From: Heterostelium multicystogenum
Taxonomy: Eukaryota > Evosea > Eumycetozoa > Acytosteliales > Acytosteliaceae
Assembly: GCA_003667245.1 (NCBI GenBank)
Contig: RCNN01000086.1
Span: 1-64,000, forward strand
DNA: 64,000 nucleotides
Direction: 5' to 3'
Part shown: positions 1-12,193 of the stretch, in pieces
Position numbering within the stretch: position 1 is the stretch's first letter
How the letters are laid out: every line of letters begins with the position of its first letter
Program-made: the position numbers and the translations under genes
Notes under the pieces: model-generated
Seen by the model: the letters and a program-made list of their open reading frames with translations, nothing else
What the model was told of the DNA's origin: nothing
The model's database searches: none

Positions 1-790
1 ATGATTAATAAAATATTTATTAGTTTTGAATAATAGATTGAGATGGGTGATTGTGTTTGGTAGATAAAGTAAGTAAAATTAAAAGAGGTAAAGTTTGATA
101 CCAATTAAAAAGCTGTAAAGATAATGTAAAACTATATTAAGCAACACAACAACACAACAAAAAAACATTAATTGGTTGTTTTTTGTCCAAAGTGGAGTAG
201 TGTTTGTTGTTATTGTTGGTATAGTTTGTGTATTGTTTCTAGTAGTAGTAGTGTGGTTTGTTGTTAATTGTTTCGAAATGTGATAATAAATAAATAATAA
301 ATGGTATGTTTATTATTATTCCTTACATTCTTTTTTGTTTTGTTTTTTTTAATGTTTTAATTAATTCTTCATGCATGTATTCTTGATGACAATCTGTCCA
401 AGTCATACAGATAGATCAACACAATATGATAATCATTAATTTCTCATTAAAAATTTATCTATCTAATTGTAATGGTGATATTGTATGATTTGGAGCTTGG
501 TTTGATTGACTGATTGTGGATTGATTTATTGGACAAACTGTACTGATGGTAGAGGTCAGACCGATGCTCGGTGAGACACTCGATCATAAATCAAGAATCC
601 TTTTAAGGTAAAATTGATTATATTAAATAATTTTTCACTATCTCTTATAAATGCTCGTTGATATGTTTGATGGACTGAAATAGTATCAATCTATCAATGG
701 ACATGTCGATATGTTTATGTTAGTAATTGTTTAAAAATAATTAAGTCAATGAATAAGCTTAAAAGTTTATTTAATTATTAAGTACTAAAT
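1..790. other. gene-free left edge
   Basis: AT-rich sequence with stops in all frames and no codon-like composition. It lies downstream of the minus-strand CDC7 gene and probably holds its 3' flank. I see no RNA gene or repeat in it. Confidence 0.5.
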
Positions 791-3653
791 CTAATTAGTA
801 AGGAATAATCTAAATAAATCATTGACGATGATGATGTTGCTGCTGCTGTTGTTGATTTTGGTGGATATAGCTGGTTGTGATTGTTTGTTATTCTGATGAA
901 GTACTTGGTTTAGCGGCTGAAGGAATGGATGATTAATTGCATCCTTTGGCAGTGATTCTTGTGAACGGATTTGGATCTAAACATCTCTCAAGAAGATCAT
1001 ATGCTTCTGGTGGCCATTGTCTCTTTTGACTTGACCACTTTTCGTCACGAAGTCGGAGTGCAAGGCTCTTCCAGCTGGTAGGCTCGATATTCTCGGAAAT
1101 GGTAATCTGCTTGTCCAGCATGTGTGCCAATTCAGTTATCTTCTTAGTTCCGATGATGGCAACAATCTCAGCAAGGCTAGTTATGTCGTCTGGTGAGATA
1201 AAGAATGGATATCTACCAGATAGGACACACATCAAAATCACACCCACCGACCAAATATCGATTGAAGTAGTCTGCTTGTTATATTTGAGTAAAACCTCAG
1301 GTGCTCTAAAACCTCTGGTTCCTGCTCTTGGAGCCTGTTGCTTGGGTTCGTTTGCTTTAGACTTTGATCTTGAATCTTCTCTTGGACGTTTCTTCCTATC
1401 GTCTACTTCAGGTGGCATCTGTTCATTCGACGGTTAGTGTGATATCAGTGTAAGCTTTTCAAATTTAACCTACCTCTTGTGCAAGTCCAAAGTCAATCAA
1501 CATGAATAGGTTCTTTGTTGGTTGTAGAGGAAGTTGGTGGGCTTAACATCACGGTGACAAAATGTTATGGGAGTGAACGTGGTTCCAAAGCTGTAAAGAG
1601 TGCGTGGAGATAGTGACGCAGTTCATTTGGTGTTATCTTGAAGAAATAGTCCTTGAAAGAATCATGTTCAAAGTATGAAGAATTAGTGTGACTTGATCCA
1701 TATATCTCATGGCTCCCATGAGTTTTGAAACATGAGCCGATCCGCCAACTCGTAGCAGAGATGTTATTTCATTGAGAATACGCGTTGGTGAGGATGTCGG
1801 CGCAACACGCTTCAATGCAACAACTAGACCGGTGTCAGGTCCTTGAATGCACACTGATTTGTAGACGCCACTGAATGTTCCTTGTCCAATCTTTTCTAGA
1901 ATACGGAAGCGTCCCTTGATCTCGGGATACTCCTGTTCGGAATATTCCGATGGTGCGTTTGAAAGCTGATTCACATCGAAATAAGTATTGTAAACATTAT
2001 TGGCACGTTGCAAGCTTATCATTCCGGCGACTGTGCCTGGAATACCTGTAGTATTCGAATTCGATGCTCTCATTGGAGGTGTTGATATCTGTCTTCCATT
2101 GCCATTTACATTTTGTTTCTTTCTTCCTGTGTTGCCAGTATTTCCGCTGCTTGTCTGTGAAATTCCATTCGATATAAACTGTATATTGTTATTGTTATTG
2201 TTACTGTTGCTGTTATTACTATTACTATGTTTGTTTGAAAAGTATGCTGTATTATCTATAAAATTTAAAACTGATTCAAAGTTATTGTTTGGTTTACCAC
2301 TATTGCTATTGTTATTATTAGTATTATTATTATTATTAGTATTGCTGTTTATACTGTCGAGCCATGTTATTGTATCGATGGTTGGTTGTTTATTTCTAGA
2401 TACTACTGGAGTGTTCATACTGTTGCTACCAGTTGAGTTCGAGGATGTTTGATTATACATATATGTGTTCTGGGGTGAAATCGGTTGGTTTAAATTAATG
2501 TTTACATGGTTTACTGTTGTTGCTGTTGCTATTGTTACCAAGATTATTGCTATTGGAGGAAGAAGATGAAGGCGGAGATAGATACACATTTGGATGGAAA
2601 GTAGGTGGTGGTGGTTGGGATGCTAGATTCATTAAGTTGTTGTTTTCGCTTTGCTGTTGCTGCTGGTTGATTTGTGGATAATAGGTATGTCTTGTTGGTG
2701 ATGCTTTGTTGCCGCTACTATTACTGTTGCTGTTGTTTCCATTGTACATGTAGTGCACCTGTTGATTTTGGTGATGGTGATGATTTTGGTGGCTATGGTG
2801 ACTGTGGTTGTGATGGCTATGATTGTGATCTGGAGATGTAGAGGTTTGTGAGGGTGAGTTTATCAAAGGCAGTTGGATTGGTATTTTAAAAGGTGGTGGA
2901 TCATTAAAGTGAATGGGTGATGCATTCATTTGAGATGCAGGTGATCGTGGCTCTAGGAATGAAGAGCCTAGAGATGTGTCCGATGTCGTATTGAAATCGT
3001 AGTTGAATAGCTGTTGTTGTTGTTGTTGCTGCATGATATGTATTTGCTGTCGCAGTTGTTGCGAGGGCGATCCGATATTGCTGTTGCTCCCGCAAGCACC
3101 ACCACTTCCATTACTCACGCTACTAATAGGACTTAACTGATGGTGACACGGCGATGAAATAGGTGGTAGAATGATCGACGACGACGAAGATGAATAGCGG
3201 TATGATGGTGATAGTGTGTGTAGTTTACCAGCACCAGACGATGTGGTATTAGATATTGGAGAGCCCATTGATAAAGGAGTAATTGACAGCGAAGAGGAAT
3301 TACCATTTTCCGATTTATTGTTAGCTTGTTGCATCATCAACGGTGATAATATATTTGTTGAGGATGATTGACTCGATCCACCAATAGACAATGGTGAATA
3401 ATATGAACCTTGTTGACTATTATGGTTATGATTGTGTTGAGGTATCATTGATATTTGTTGTTGTTGTTGTTGTTGAAAATCATTTATATTACTATTTGTC
3501 CCATTATTACTATTACTATTTAATAAAACATCTATATGATTTAAATTATCTCTTTTTTTACTACTACTATTGTTATTTGTACTACTACTATTATTATTGT
3601 TATTTATATTTCCATAGTATCTATTGTTATTATTATTATTTATTATTATTCAT
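791..3653 (-). CDS. cdc7: CDC7-type serine/threonine kinase with long Asn/Gln/Ser-rich N-terminus
   Basis: Homologue of the Dbf4-dependent kinase Cdc7, which phosphorylates MCM helicase to fire replication origins in the nucleus. Visible kinase parts in order: glycine loop IGQGTFSGVY (about 1890), the VALKR lysine, HRDVKPTNFL (about 1545), IDFGLAQE, then GTRGFRAPEVLLKY and the IDIWSVGVIL helix. The basic insert between DFG and APE is a Cdc7 trait. A clean intron is 1419-1473. The first ~550 residues are N, Q, S, H and P low complexity. The frame breaks repeatedly: an extra A just after the chosen ATG at 3653, one near 2500-2560, and four single-base changes at about 1675, 1588, 1560 and 1514. 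An extra G near 943 hides the conserved tail NHPFLQPLNQVLH, so the true end lies beyond the first stop at 933; I use the TAG at 791-793. Identity is firm; exact N- and C-ends are not. Confidence 0.85.
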
Positions 3654-3885
3654 TTCATTCAAAAGAACCAACAATTTTTATTAATAATAATAATAAAATT
3701 CTTTATTAGTTGGTATTAGTTTTTTTTGTTGAACATATAAATATAAGTTAATATATATATCTATCTCTATCTTCTTATCTATTTAAATTATTATTATTAT
3801 TATTGTATCTTATATTAATACACTAGTGAAATTAATTAATTAATTAGTTAGTGATACTAGTAAAAAAAAACAAAATAATAATCAA

Positions 3886-3923
<38 letters not shown>

Positions 3924-4441
3924 TGATGAGAATGACAGTCTTCAACTCACAACATTATTAGTATTATTTAATTGTTGTTGTTGTTGTTGGTTATTGCTCT
4001 TGTTACTATTAATGATTTCAATAATCCATTAACTCATTCATCCAAACCCCCAAACAACAACAACAAAAATCTCATTAAAAACCAACTTCCATCTGAAAAT
4101 ATTTTTTATGTTTGCATTAATCTTTTTGGATTACCATTCACTCACTCATCCATCCATCAATCCACTACTGTATTTAAATAGTCGCCAGCGATTGTCGAAT
4201 AATCAACTACCTTGTTTGTGATTCCTTTAATCTGCCTTCTAGACTTACTTGGTTTTGCATCTCCTTAATTTATTTGACTAAATATATATTTATATATTGG
4301 TGATAGTTACAGTTCTAAAAAATACTATAGAGTAGAGTAGAGTAGAGTAAAATTTTAAATAATTGAAGAGAAGAAAAGAGAAGAAAAGAATAAAGAAAGA
4401 AGTATAATAGTAGGGGTTGATAGATAAGATTGTAGAAAAGT
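3654..4441. other. low-complexity intergenic region
   Basis: Divergent promoter region between CDC7 (-) and the coiled-coil gene (+). It is filled with TTA/AAT tracts and T-runs. The short open frames here are repeat artefacts; I see no gene. Confidence 0.5.
3891..3923. repeat. (AAT)n microsatellite
   Basis: Eleven uninterrupted AAT units, seen directly. Such trinucleotide tracts are typical of dictyostelid DNA and, in coding regions, encode the Asn runs seen nearby. Confidence 0.9.
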
Positions 4442-4854
4442 ATGGATGATAGCAGTGCTTTGTTGTTGGATGAGGAGCTGATGAAGATTAATAAGAGGTT
4501 CGAGAGTGGTGAGATGAAGGCTTTCGGTTTGAACCAACAGAAGATATTGAAAGAGTTGCAGGATATAAGAAAGCAGCAAGCACAACTCTCTATGAAGCAA
4601 GTATCAATCGGTTCAGAGCGTATCAAATTCCATGATGTAGATAACCTTGGAAAAGATGACCTTGACCAAAATGTATATGATACTGTACGAGAGTCCGACG
4701 AAGATCTTTCAAAATTGACATCAACTCTCAATACTATTTGTAAAAATATGTAAGTTACATAGGAATACAGTTATCAGAAGTTCACATTTACTAATGGCAT
4801 TTTAGTGAGAATGCAAACAAAGTAGCAACCAATCACCATGCCAAAACAACATAA
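4442..4854 (+). CDS. small coiled-coil protein, CCDC28/DUF4061-like
   Basis: Two exons, 4442-4749 and 4806-4854, give about 118 residues. The intron 4750-4805 has GTAAGT..TTTAG ends and restores an open frame that ends HHAKTT. The protein is hydrophilic and helical. The stretch RFESGEMKAFG followed by ILKELQDIRKQQAQL resembles the FHSGKLQAFG..MEHVRGMQEKLA block of animal CCDC28A/B, which are small proteins linked to cilium length and TORC2. Dictyostelids lack cilia, so a ciliary role would not carry over. The match is recalled by eye and short. The alternative is a lineage-specific coiled-coil protein. No frame break is seen. Confidence 0.6.
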
Positions 4855-5609
4855 ATAACAATAATAATGTTATTCATGCAAAAAGTAGAAGTCATATTGC
4901 AACTATGTCTTCAAGTTTTAAAAGTGACGCTTCTTATTCCAATGCACTAGACTCGCTGTTGATACACAGTTAATATATATGCATCTTTGTATCACTATCA
5001 TAGTAATAATTGTAGTGATTGATATGATATGTTATGATGATATATTCAATCAATTATAAACCAACCTTGGTTGGTATTAAACAAATATTAAGATCATTGT
5101 AATATAATTTTTTTCAAAAGAAATAAATAAATTTGCAAATTTGTTGCCCAAACTAGATGGAAAAAACACAATTTTTTAGCAATTAAATTGTATGATTATT
5201 ATTTTTGTTGAGACAATTGTTGTGTAGGTGCATAACATAATTGGTTAATAAAATATCATCAGTCCTTTCCTCATATATCTTATCTAATATACGTATATTA
5301 TGTATTAAACTAAACTTTGCACTATTGGATAATAGTATAACAACAACAACAACAACAACAACAACAATTTTTAATCAATAGTAATAACCATTTTAAGAAG
5401 ATACATTCATAAGCTTTTGAAACTTCATTTGCTTACAACCAAACTAGGATAGCCAATTCTTCACCTATCAAACTATAGATTACGTTAATAGAAACGTAGT
5501 AATTAGTAATTGACATTAGTAGTAATTGGTTATTAGTAGTATTCATTTGTATCAAATTGGATTTGTCATCAAGGAGTCATTGTTGTTGTGATAGGTTAAA
5601 TAGGTAGAT
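4855..5609. other. intergenic region with (CAA)n tract
   Basis: AT-rich spacer holding a (CAA)9-10 tract at about 5338-5367 and the promoter of the TBC gene. I see no coding signal. Confidence 0.5.
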
Positions 5610-7244
5610 ATGAAAAAGGATTTTAGAACAGCCTATTTAAATACATTGGGATTTAAAGGTGGTCAGCTAAAGACATCATTAGAAGCTATATTTGAACATC
5701 GTGTCATCGACCTCAATAAACTAAAGAAGATATGCAACATCTTTGAAATACCAAATCAGTATCGTTGTCGTGTGTGGAAGATCTTACTTGGTGTCTCTTC
5801 ATCCTACCAAGAGACGTGGGATTTCATACAGGAGCAGCGCACCATCGAGTACGAGGATTTGAAACATGCAGTAACACTGGTGCGTCGTGGTAATCTACCG
5901 GATGCGTTCTACCACAAATGGTAAGTTCATAGCTCATACCTCATTTATAGTCTAACTATAAATAGATAGTAGATCTAAGATTAATCGGCCGATGGTGATT
6001 CGTCTAAATAAATAAAATAGGAAAGAAGTAATCAAGGAATATTCAATCGACTCCAATGAGAAGATTGTTTTGGACGCCAAGGAGGTCGCTGCCATTGGTC
6101 TGGCGATCATCTACCACACAAAAGAACAGTATTTCAATTTTCAAAATGGTCTCTATTATATCAGTGACAATGACTACAATATTCATGGCCCAAACAATCA
6201 GGGTGGCACTGTCCACAACCAACAGCAACAACATACTTCAAGTGAAGGTATTCCTAGTTTTTCAGACAATTCAAGATCAGTACCAAGTCTAGCGCATACT
6301 CTTATACCTGGAAATGGTAATTCTACGCCAACGACTACGACGACAACAACAACAACAACCACCAGTAATGATGTAAATAATAATCAACAACCAACTCAAC
6401 AGACATTAAATGATAATATAAATATAGAGCAAATCATCAATGAGATATCATCGGATTCACCTTCATTGTCATATTCATCTACTTCATCAACTTCGATTTC
6501 TTCCTTGACACTGAATAGCAAAGACACATCATTTGGATTGCAATTTGAAGAGCATCTCAAAGCGATAGCAGAAGTATTTTGCTATGTATGCGACAATGAA
6601 GTCGACGCATTCTGGTGTTTCAACAACTTTCTCAATAGATCATTCAAGCAATACGGACATAAAGTAATTCTTCAATCAAACCTCAAACTTTATCTTTAAA
6701 CACCACCAAATATTAACTGGAAACAACCATCCACTTCCAAATAATATAGGATATAGGTATCTATCATCAAATCAATATATTATCAAGACTCCTCGAATTA
6801 TATGAACGTACACTTTGGGATCACTTTCATCAACATAATGTACATGTTGATCAATTCAGTACAAAGTAAGATTGTCTCTAATCTTTTGGATTTATTCTCA
6901 AACACTGATTGACTCTAATCCTCTCTTTTGAAGATGGTTTAAAACCTATTTTACATGTTGCTTTCCAACAACAAGTTTGAATAGAGTCTGGGACAGAATC
7001 ATTGGAGTTTCACTAGATTATATGGCATTTATAGCACTCTCCATATTGCAATCAAAGAAATCCGTTATTTTAGAAATGACTTCAAGTATAGATATATTAA
7101 ATTTTTTATTAAACGTAGGTGTCCTTTCCAATATCTTCCAATCGATCACATTAAATTAATCAATATTTTATTCTTTAGATTAAAGATATAAATATAGATA
7201 CTATTATGGAGAGATCTGTTGAATTTTATACAAACTCTGAATAA
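5610..7244 (+). CDS. tbc1d7: TBC1D7 homologue, TBC-domain subunit of the TSC complex
   Basis: Five exons (5610-5920, 6021-6663, 6750-6865, 6934-7114, 7179-7244) join without a break into 438 residues. The start FRTAYLNTLGFKGG, then QYRCRVWKILLG, the DLKHAV..VRRG segment and the late block KWFKTYFTCCFP..LNRVWDRIIG track human TBC1D7 closely. TBC1D7 stabilises TSC1-TSC2, the Rheb GAP that restrains TORC1. As in human TBC1D7, I do not see the catalytic IxxDxxR arginine-finger motif, so it is probably structural rather than a Rab GAP. A Thr/Ser/Asn-rich insertion of ~110 residues (6210-6510) splits the TBC fold, a common dictyostelid elaboration. Confidence 0.85.
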
Positions 7245-7246
7245 CA

Positions 7247-7279
7247 ATAACATTATTATAATAGTAATAATAATGTTAT
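7247..7279. terminator. 3'-end hairpin after the TBC1D7 gene
   Basis: Two perfect 12-nt arms (ATAACATTATTA and its complement) separated by 9 nt begin two bases after the stop codon. They could form a stem in the 3' UTR. Pure A/T arms make chance formation plausible. Confidence 0.35.
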
Positions 7280-8451
7280 ACTTATATATTTATACAGTAA
7301 TAAAATCAACAATCAAATATATACAATTCAGTTTGCAGTTGGTCATTTCAAAAGTGATTTAATTATTTATTGGACCAAAAGCATTGGACTGATAGATCTA
7401 GGTTGAAAATCAATGTACCTCTTGGCTGGTCAATTTGGAATAGCTTGATCAAATGGATCACTGACATATAACCATGGAGTTGTTTTTCGCAAATTATTAT
7501 GGTAAATTTAATACAATATAACTTTCGACACTATCTTAATATCGCGGACAATACTACAACTCTATCTATTCATCTTGCTCTTGTCCAATAAGAATTCTTC
7601 ATACTTGTATAGTTATCCTTTTGTTTCCAGTTACCCAATAACAAATAAAATCACTAACATATTAGAAACATCAGCCAATCCAAACTGCAACATATTTACG
7701 ACAAGATGATGATGGATCAATGTTTGAATATTATGTTTGGTTTCATTAAAATACGACCAACCTACCTATTTATATTGCTATCAAACTTTATAATACTAAC
7801 AACACAACAACATAACATAACATATGACCACTCATTATTTTTTTAATCAGTATTTGTGGTGTATGTGCGTGATAATAATTCAATTGGAAATCAAACTACG
7901 AATTTACTGTTTTTAATTTGCAAATAACTAATAGGGGGGTATATAAGTAATATATACATAATTAGACTTGTATGTACTACAGTTCCTATGTACACTTTAA
8001 AAATAGAAAGTAATTAAAACTAAACCTAATCTATCAAAACATCCAACAAAACAGTGTGTTTGCTTGGTTTGATTTTGATGATCAGCTCCATCAGGAGAGA
8101 TTTTCCAATATAAAGTGTGTATCTAGCAAAATAAGTAAATTGGTTTAATCCAATTGATATTAGTAATAGATGTGGTTATTTTCGAATTCTCAACATCTTT
8201 GTTTCCTATGTTTTCATTAACCTCTACACTACTCCATACTAATATATACATTATATTACTATCCTATAAAGAATATTATTAATTATAACAAACTCTAATA
8301 AGATTATTTGTTATTGTTTTTAATAATCATTTCTCAATAATATTATTTTCACAATGATTAAAACAATTATAGTTTTAAAGAAATAATTATATAGTTTTTA
8401 AAAGTACAATCATAAATATATAAAATCATTTTAGAATTTATTATCAAATAA
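7280..8451. other. intergenic region
   Basis: About 1.2 kb with dense stops in all frames and no recognisable family. It contains the promoter of the comC-like gene at its right end. Confidence 0.5.
8417..8426 (+). promoter_or_regulatory. TATA-box-like element
   Basis: TATATAAAAT about 26-35 bases upstream of the ATG at 8452. The position suits a short dictyostelid 5' UTR, but A/T background makes such strings common. Confidence 0.3.
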
Positions 8452-11400
8452 ATGAATAGTATAATCAGTTTTTTAATTTTTTTTATTAGTATTACGATTA
8501 TTGGTGTAAATTCGACATGTCCATCCAATTTTTATAATAATATCAACGAGTCACTTTGCATCGGAAGAACTTCAGGAATTAATACAATAACTTTTTCACA
8601 GGTATTTTGTCAAAGAAATTTTATTTATTAAAGATTTACTAACAGATCTCAATTAGTGTTTATATCCAGGTCAAATTATTTACTTTATTGATCAGAATGC
8701 ACCTTCACAAAGTACCACCAGTTTTTGGAGAAATCCTCTTAATATGTTTGGAGTAGATATTGATAAAACTTATACAGAATGTCCAGAAACTCTAGGTTTA
8801 GGCATTAAAAAATTAAATGGAGAAATCAAAGTTGAAATTACCAATCATAAATTCTTAGTTTATAATCAATGTAAACAAGGAATAAAGACTAAAATTGGAG
8901 TTTTGGAAGCCAACAATCCTGATGAAAACGTTGAATCTGCATGTCCAGATTTGGTATCTATGCAACTGGAAAAGAATCTGCCCTATTCCAATGTTATTGA
9001 ATTAAACAAACCATGCTTGTCTACTATAGTGTGCGGAATCCCTTCAACTAGTTCATATTTCCAAACTTTAGTCAATTCTGAGTGTAACGATTTAGCTTTT
9101 AATTGCTCAAAGTACGATATTGGTGGTGAGCATTCAACTTTAATTTTCAATCAAACGATTTTTATTGGAACCCCAAAGAACTTTTCATCTTCTTGTAAAG
9201 ATGTGTGCCTACATGGTACTTGTAGCAACAAAGGTGAATGTGAGTGCTATGGACATTTTACTGGTCCAATCTGCAATAAGTGTATAGTTGGATACGAATT
9301 GTCCAATGATCAATGTGTTGGTATGTTATTTAAGTAATTGAAAGATAAAAATATGTTATTAACATTCATATATGTTTTGAAATCCATTTAGATGTAAATG
9401 AATGTTTATCTAATTCAACTAATAAATGTGGTGAATATTCTGATTGCGTAAATACAGTTGGAAGCTATTCATGTCAATGCAAAATTGGATTTACAATGAA
9501 AGATAATAAGTGTATTGGTAAGTTAAATTATTTAAAAAGTTTAATAGCAAATTATTAACTATTCAGCTAATAGATAATGATGAATGTTTACTGGACAAAC
9601 CTTGCGGAAATGCTACTTGTATTAACAGTCCAGGTGGCTATAGATGTGATTGTATTGATGGATATAAGTTTGTGAACCAAAATTGTTATGATATAGATGA
9701 ATGTTCATCATCCAACTTATGCCCACCATATTATAATTGTGTAAATACACCTGGTTCATTCACTTGTGAATGCCCTAAGTCCAACATCAATTTCTGTCAA
9801 GGTATGAAAATCAACAATTGATTGATAATTTAAAAGTATTAACAATATCAATATTTTTAGTGTTTCCAAACATTACAAGAGTTTCAAGTTTAGGAAAAGG
9901 TTTAGTTGAAATTGAGGGTGATAATCTCCCAAGAATTTTACAGTTTACATTGGTCCAAGCAAATGCATTAATATTGAATTTAAAAATGAAAACACTATTA
10001 GATGTAAAGTTGAACCTGTTTATCTCGATGGTGAGAATGTTATCTTTGAAATCAATGGATTAAAGAAAATAGTTTTTAGATTTAAAGGTATAATTGTTTA
10101 AGAGAAGGATTTTAAAATACATATTAACAAATTAAAATTAGCTCCATTTATAAATAGTATAAATTACCCTCCAACAACAGGTGGAATAGTTACTTTTAAT
10201 GTCAGTGGTATCCATAATTTTAGTAGTACAACAATCCTGGTTGATTCAAAAACTTGTAGTAATCTGACTATTTTAAATGAAAAACAAATCTCATGCACTT
10301 TACCTCCAGGAGCTGGTTCACATTCCCTAGATCTAATTTCATCTGGTCAATACTCAACAGATTTATTTTCTTGTGATTATCAAATTCCCATTGTAAATGA
10401 AGCTACAACTATTTCTGTGAAAGGTGGATTGATAACTCTATATGGTGATAACTTTGGTTCATTGCTTGACAATATAACAGTAAAAATTGGAGACTACAAT
10501 TGTGCAAATATCACAATTGTTACTCTACATAAAGAAATTTCATGCTTAGTGCCACCTACTAACTCATACCAAGATATACTGTCGGTTAGTGTATCAGGCC
10601 AAAAATCATTTGACTATTTAATTTTTTATGAAAAAGGTATGTAATCTAAAATAATAATGTATTCAACAATATTCTGACAATATTGATATTTAAAGATTAT
10701 AGTTGGTGCGATAACTCAACATGTAATGACAATGGATTTTGTAATAGTGGTGTATGTTATTGTAATGAACAATGGACAGGTCCATACTGTAATATCAGTA
10801 GTCAACGTGTCGATACCAATGTGAGTTTGGTGTTTGGCAAACATATTCCTCATACAGAAATCCAAACAACAAAGTCAACCTATAATATAAATATTCATGA
10901 GATTTTAGAAATATCAACAACACACACGATTTATGCGTACTTTGATCTAAGGAACATAGAATGGGAAGTTGAAAATATTTCCACCAATCACTTGAAATAC
11001 AAGACTACTTTACCAAATTGGTCAAACTTAACAGTTGATATAGAATTCACTAAAGCGCCTAGGCAATTTAGATTTCTTGATCAATTGCTAAGTCAGAGTG
11101 AAGGATCACTGAAGTATACACTCTCAATCGAAAAGTGGCCATTTTACCAGAAATCCAACACCCTCCAAATACGTTTTGCCAGTTACTATTTGAAGACAAC
11201 TAATGAAGAATGTATCCAACAAAAACAACCACACACTAAATTTGGGTTCAACAAAATGAATCAAAGTCTCAATATTCCTACTAAGGACGAAACTGCTGAG
11301 GTATTGTGGTTTAAGACTTATACAGAATGGTCAACGCTCTTTGCTAAATTCTACAACAAAGCAATTTTAGATGGAAAGCTAAAATCAGTCAGGTTCTCAG

Positions 11401-11696
11401 CATACAATTTCCAAAACTCATCATTTGAAGAAATTGCACTCTCTATTCCATTTTTCAAAAATAACTGTATAGTTGACCCTGATTACTCAGTTATTAAAAA
11501 GAAAGATAATTATTGTTCAGGAACTGAATATTCGAAGATATATAATCACAATAATATCTCTGATGATAGAATTGTATTGGTGGCATCTCTGACAATTTTA
11601 GCTGTTTTTGCAGTAGCTTCTTTAAGTAGTATTGCTTTCTATGTTTTTAGAGTAAGGAGAAATTCCAATATTCCTAGTAGCGATGGTGCATCTTAA
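8452..11696 (+). CDS. comC-like cell-surface protein with EGF and IPT/TIG domains
   Basis: Seven exons (8452-8601, 8657-9320, 9392-9517, 9574-9802, 9861-10087, 10142-10636, 10696-11696), about 963 residues. Order: signal peptide MNSIISFLIFFISITIIG, a Cys-rich ectodomain, an EGF repeat (CLHGTCSNKGECECYG), two or three calcium-binding EGF repeats with DVNEC/DNDEC/DIDEC starts, two or three IPT/TIG folds, another EGF (CNDNGFCNSGVCYC), a long beta-rich domain, one membrane helix (IVLVASLTILAVFAVASLSS) and a short basic tail. This architecture matches the dictyostelid comC family of surface proteins implicated in developmental signalling; that role is inferred. Two single-base breaks: an extra T at about 9780 and a missing C at about 9930. 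Most introns are phase 1, as in domain-shuffled extracellular genes. Confidence 0.8.
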
Positions 11697-11889
11697 TCTC
11701 CTTATAATTTTTCTTATTGATAAATAAATATAACTCCTATTTAAATCCTAAACCTTATTTATTTTCATGTATTAATCTTGTTTAATTAATTAGATAGTTA
11801 ATTGTTTTATTTTTCTTTTCAATTACTTTCTCATTAAAACTACATCTTTTTCTTCAACTTCAACATTCCCATCAATATTCCTTCTTAAA
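11697..11889. other. 3' flank of the comC-like gene
   Basis: A/T-rich 3' flank with AATAAA-type polyadenylation strings and no coding signal. Confidence 0.4.
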
Positions 11890-12096
11890 AAAGGATATTA
11901 ACGACTACAAGAACTTGTACAAAGATCAACTCACTCAGGTTCAAGGACCAAACTAAAACTCTATCAACAAGACATCAAGGGAGCTGATCTCCCTCTCTCG
12001 TTGAAAAGTGCTTCAGGTATCATGGAATCATGCTCTTCTTTGGTGGAATCACTCGTGTGGACAACATCATCTAGATCTACATTTTCGAACATCTTA
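11890..12096 (+). pseudogene. probable Kelch-repeat gene remnant
   Basis: A higher-GC island between two convergent genes. One frame reads KDINDYKNLYKDQLTQVQ, like the coiled coil of dictyostelid B-box proteins. After frame changes, another reads YHGIMLFFGGITRVDNII and, past a stop, IYIFEHL, which fits a Kelch blade (H..FFGG..DNI.YIF). Stops and frame shifts lie between the pieces and there is no start. I read it as the tail of a decayed B-box/Kelch-type gene; the match rests on about 30 residues. Confidence 0.3.
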
Positions 12097-12193
12097 GTTA
12101 AAATTCACCCAATATATATATTCTTACTTGGCTTATGTAAAACTATATTAATCCGATGTCTGAGAGTTACATATGAATACTTCGATGATGTGT

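Noticed and set aside
2000..2452. Plus-strand frame rich in Leu runs
   Set aside because: It is the antisense of the Asn-rich part of CDC7; Leu runs come from TTA/TTG complements of AAT/CAA.
4315..4731. Minus-strand frames over the CCDC28-like gene
   Set aside because: Antisense shadow; the plus frame splices well and has protein-like composition.
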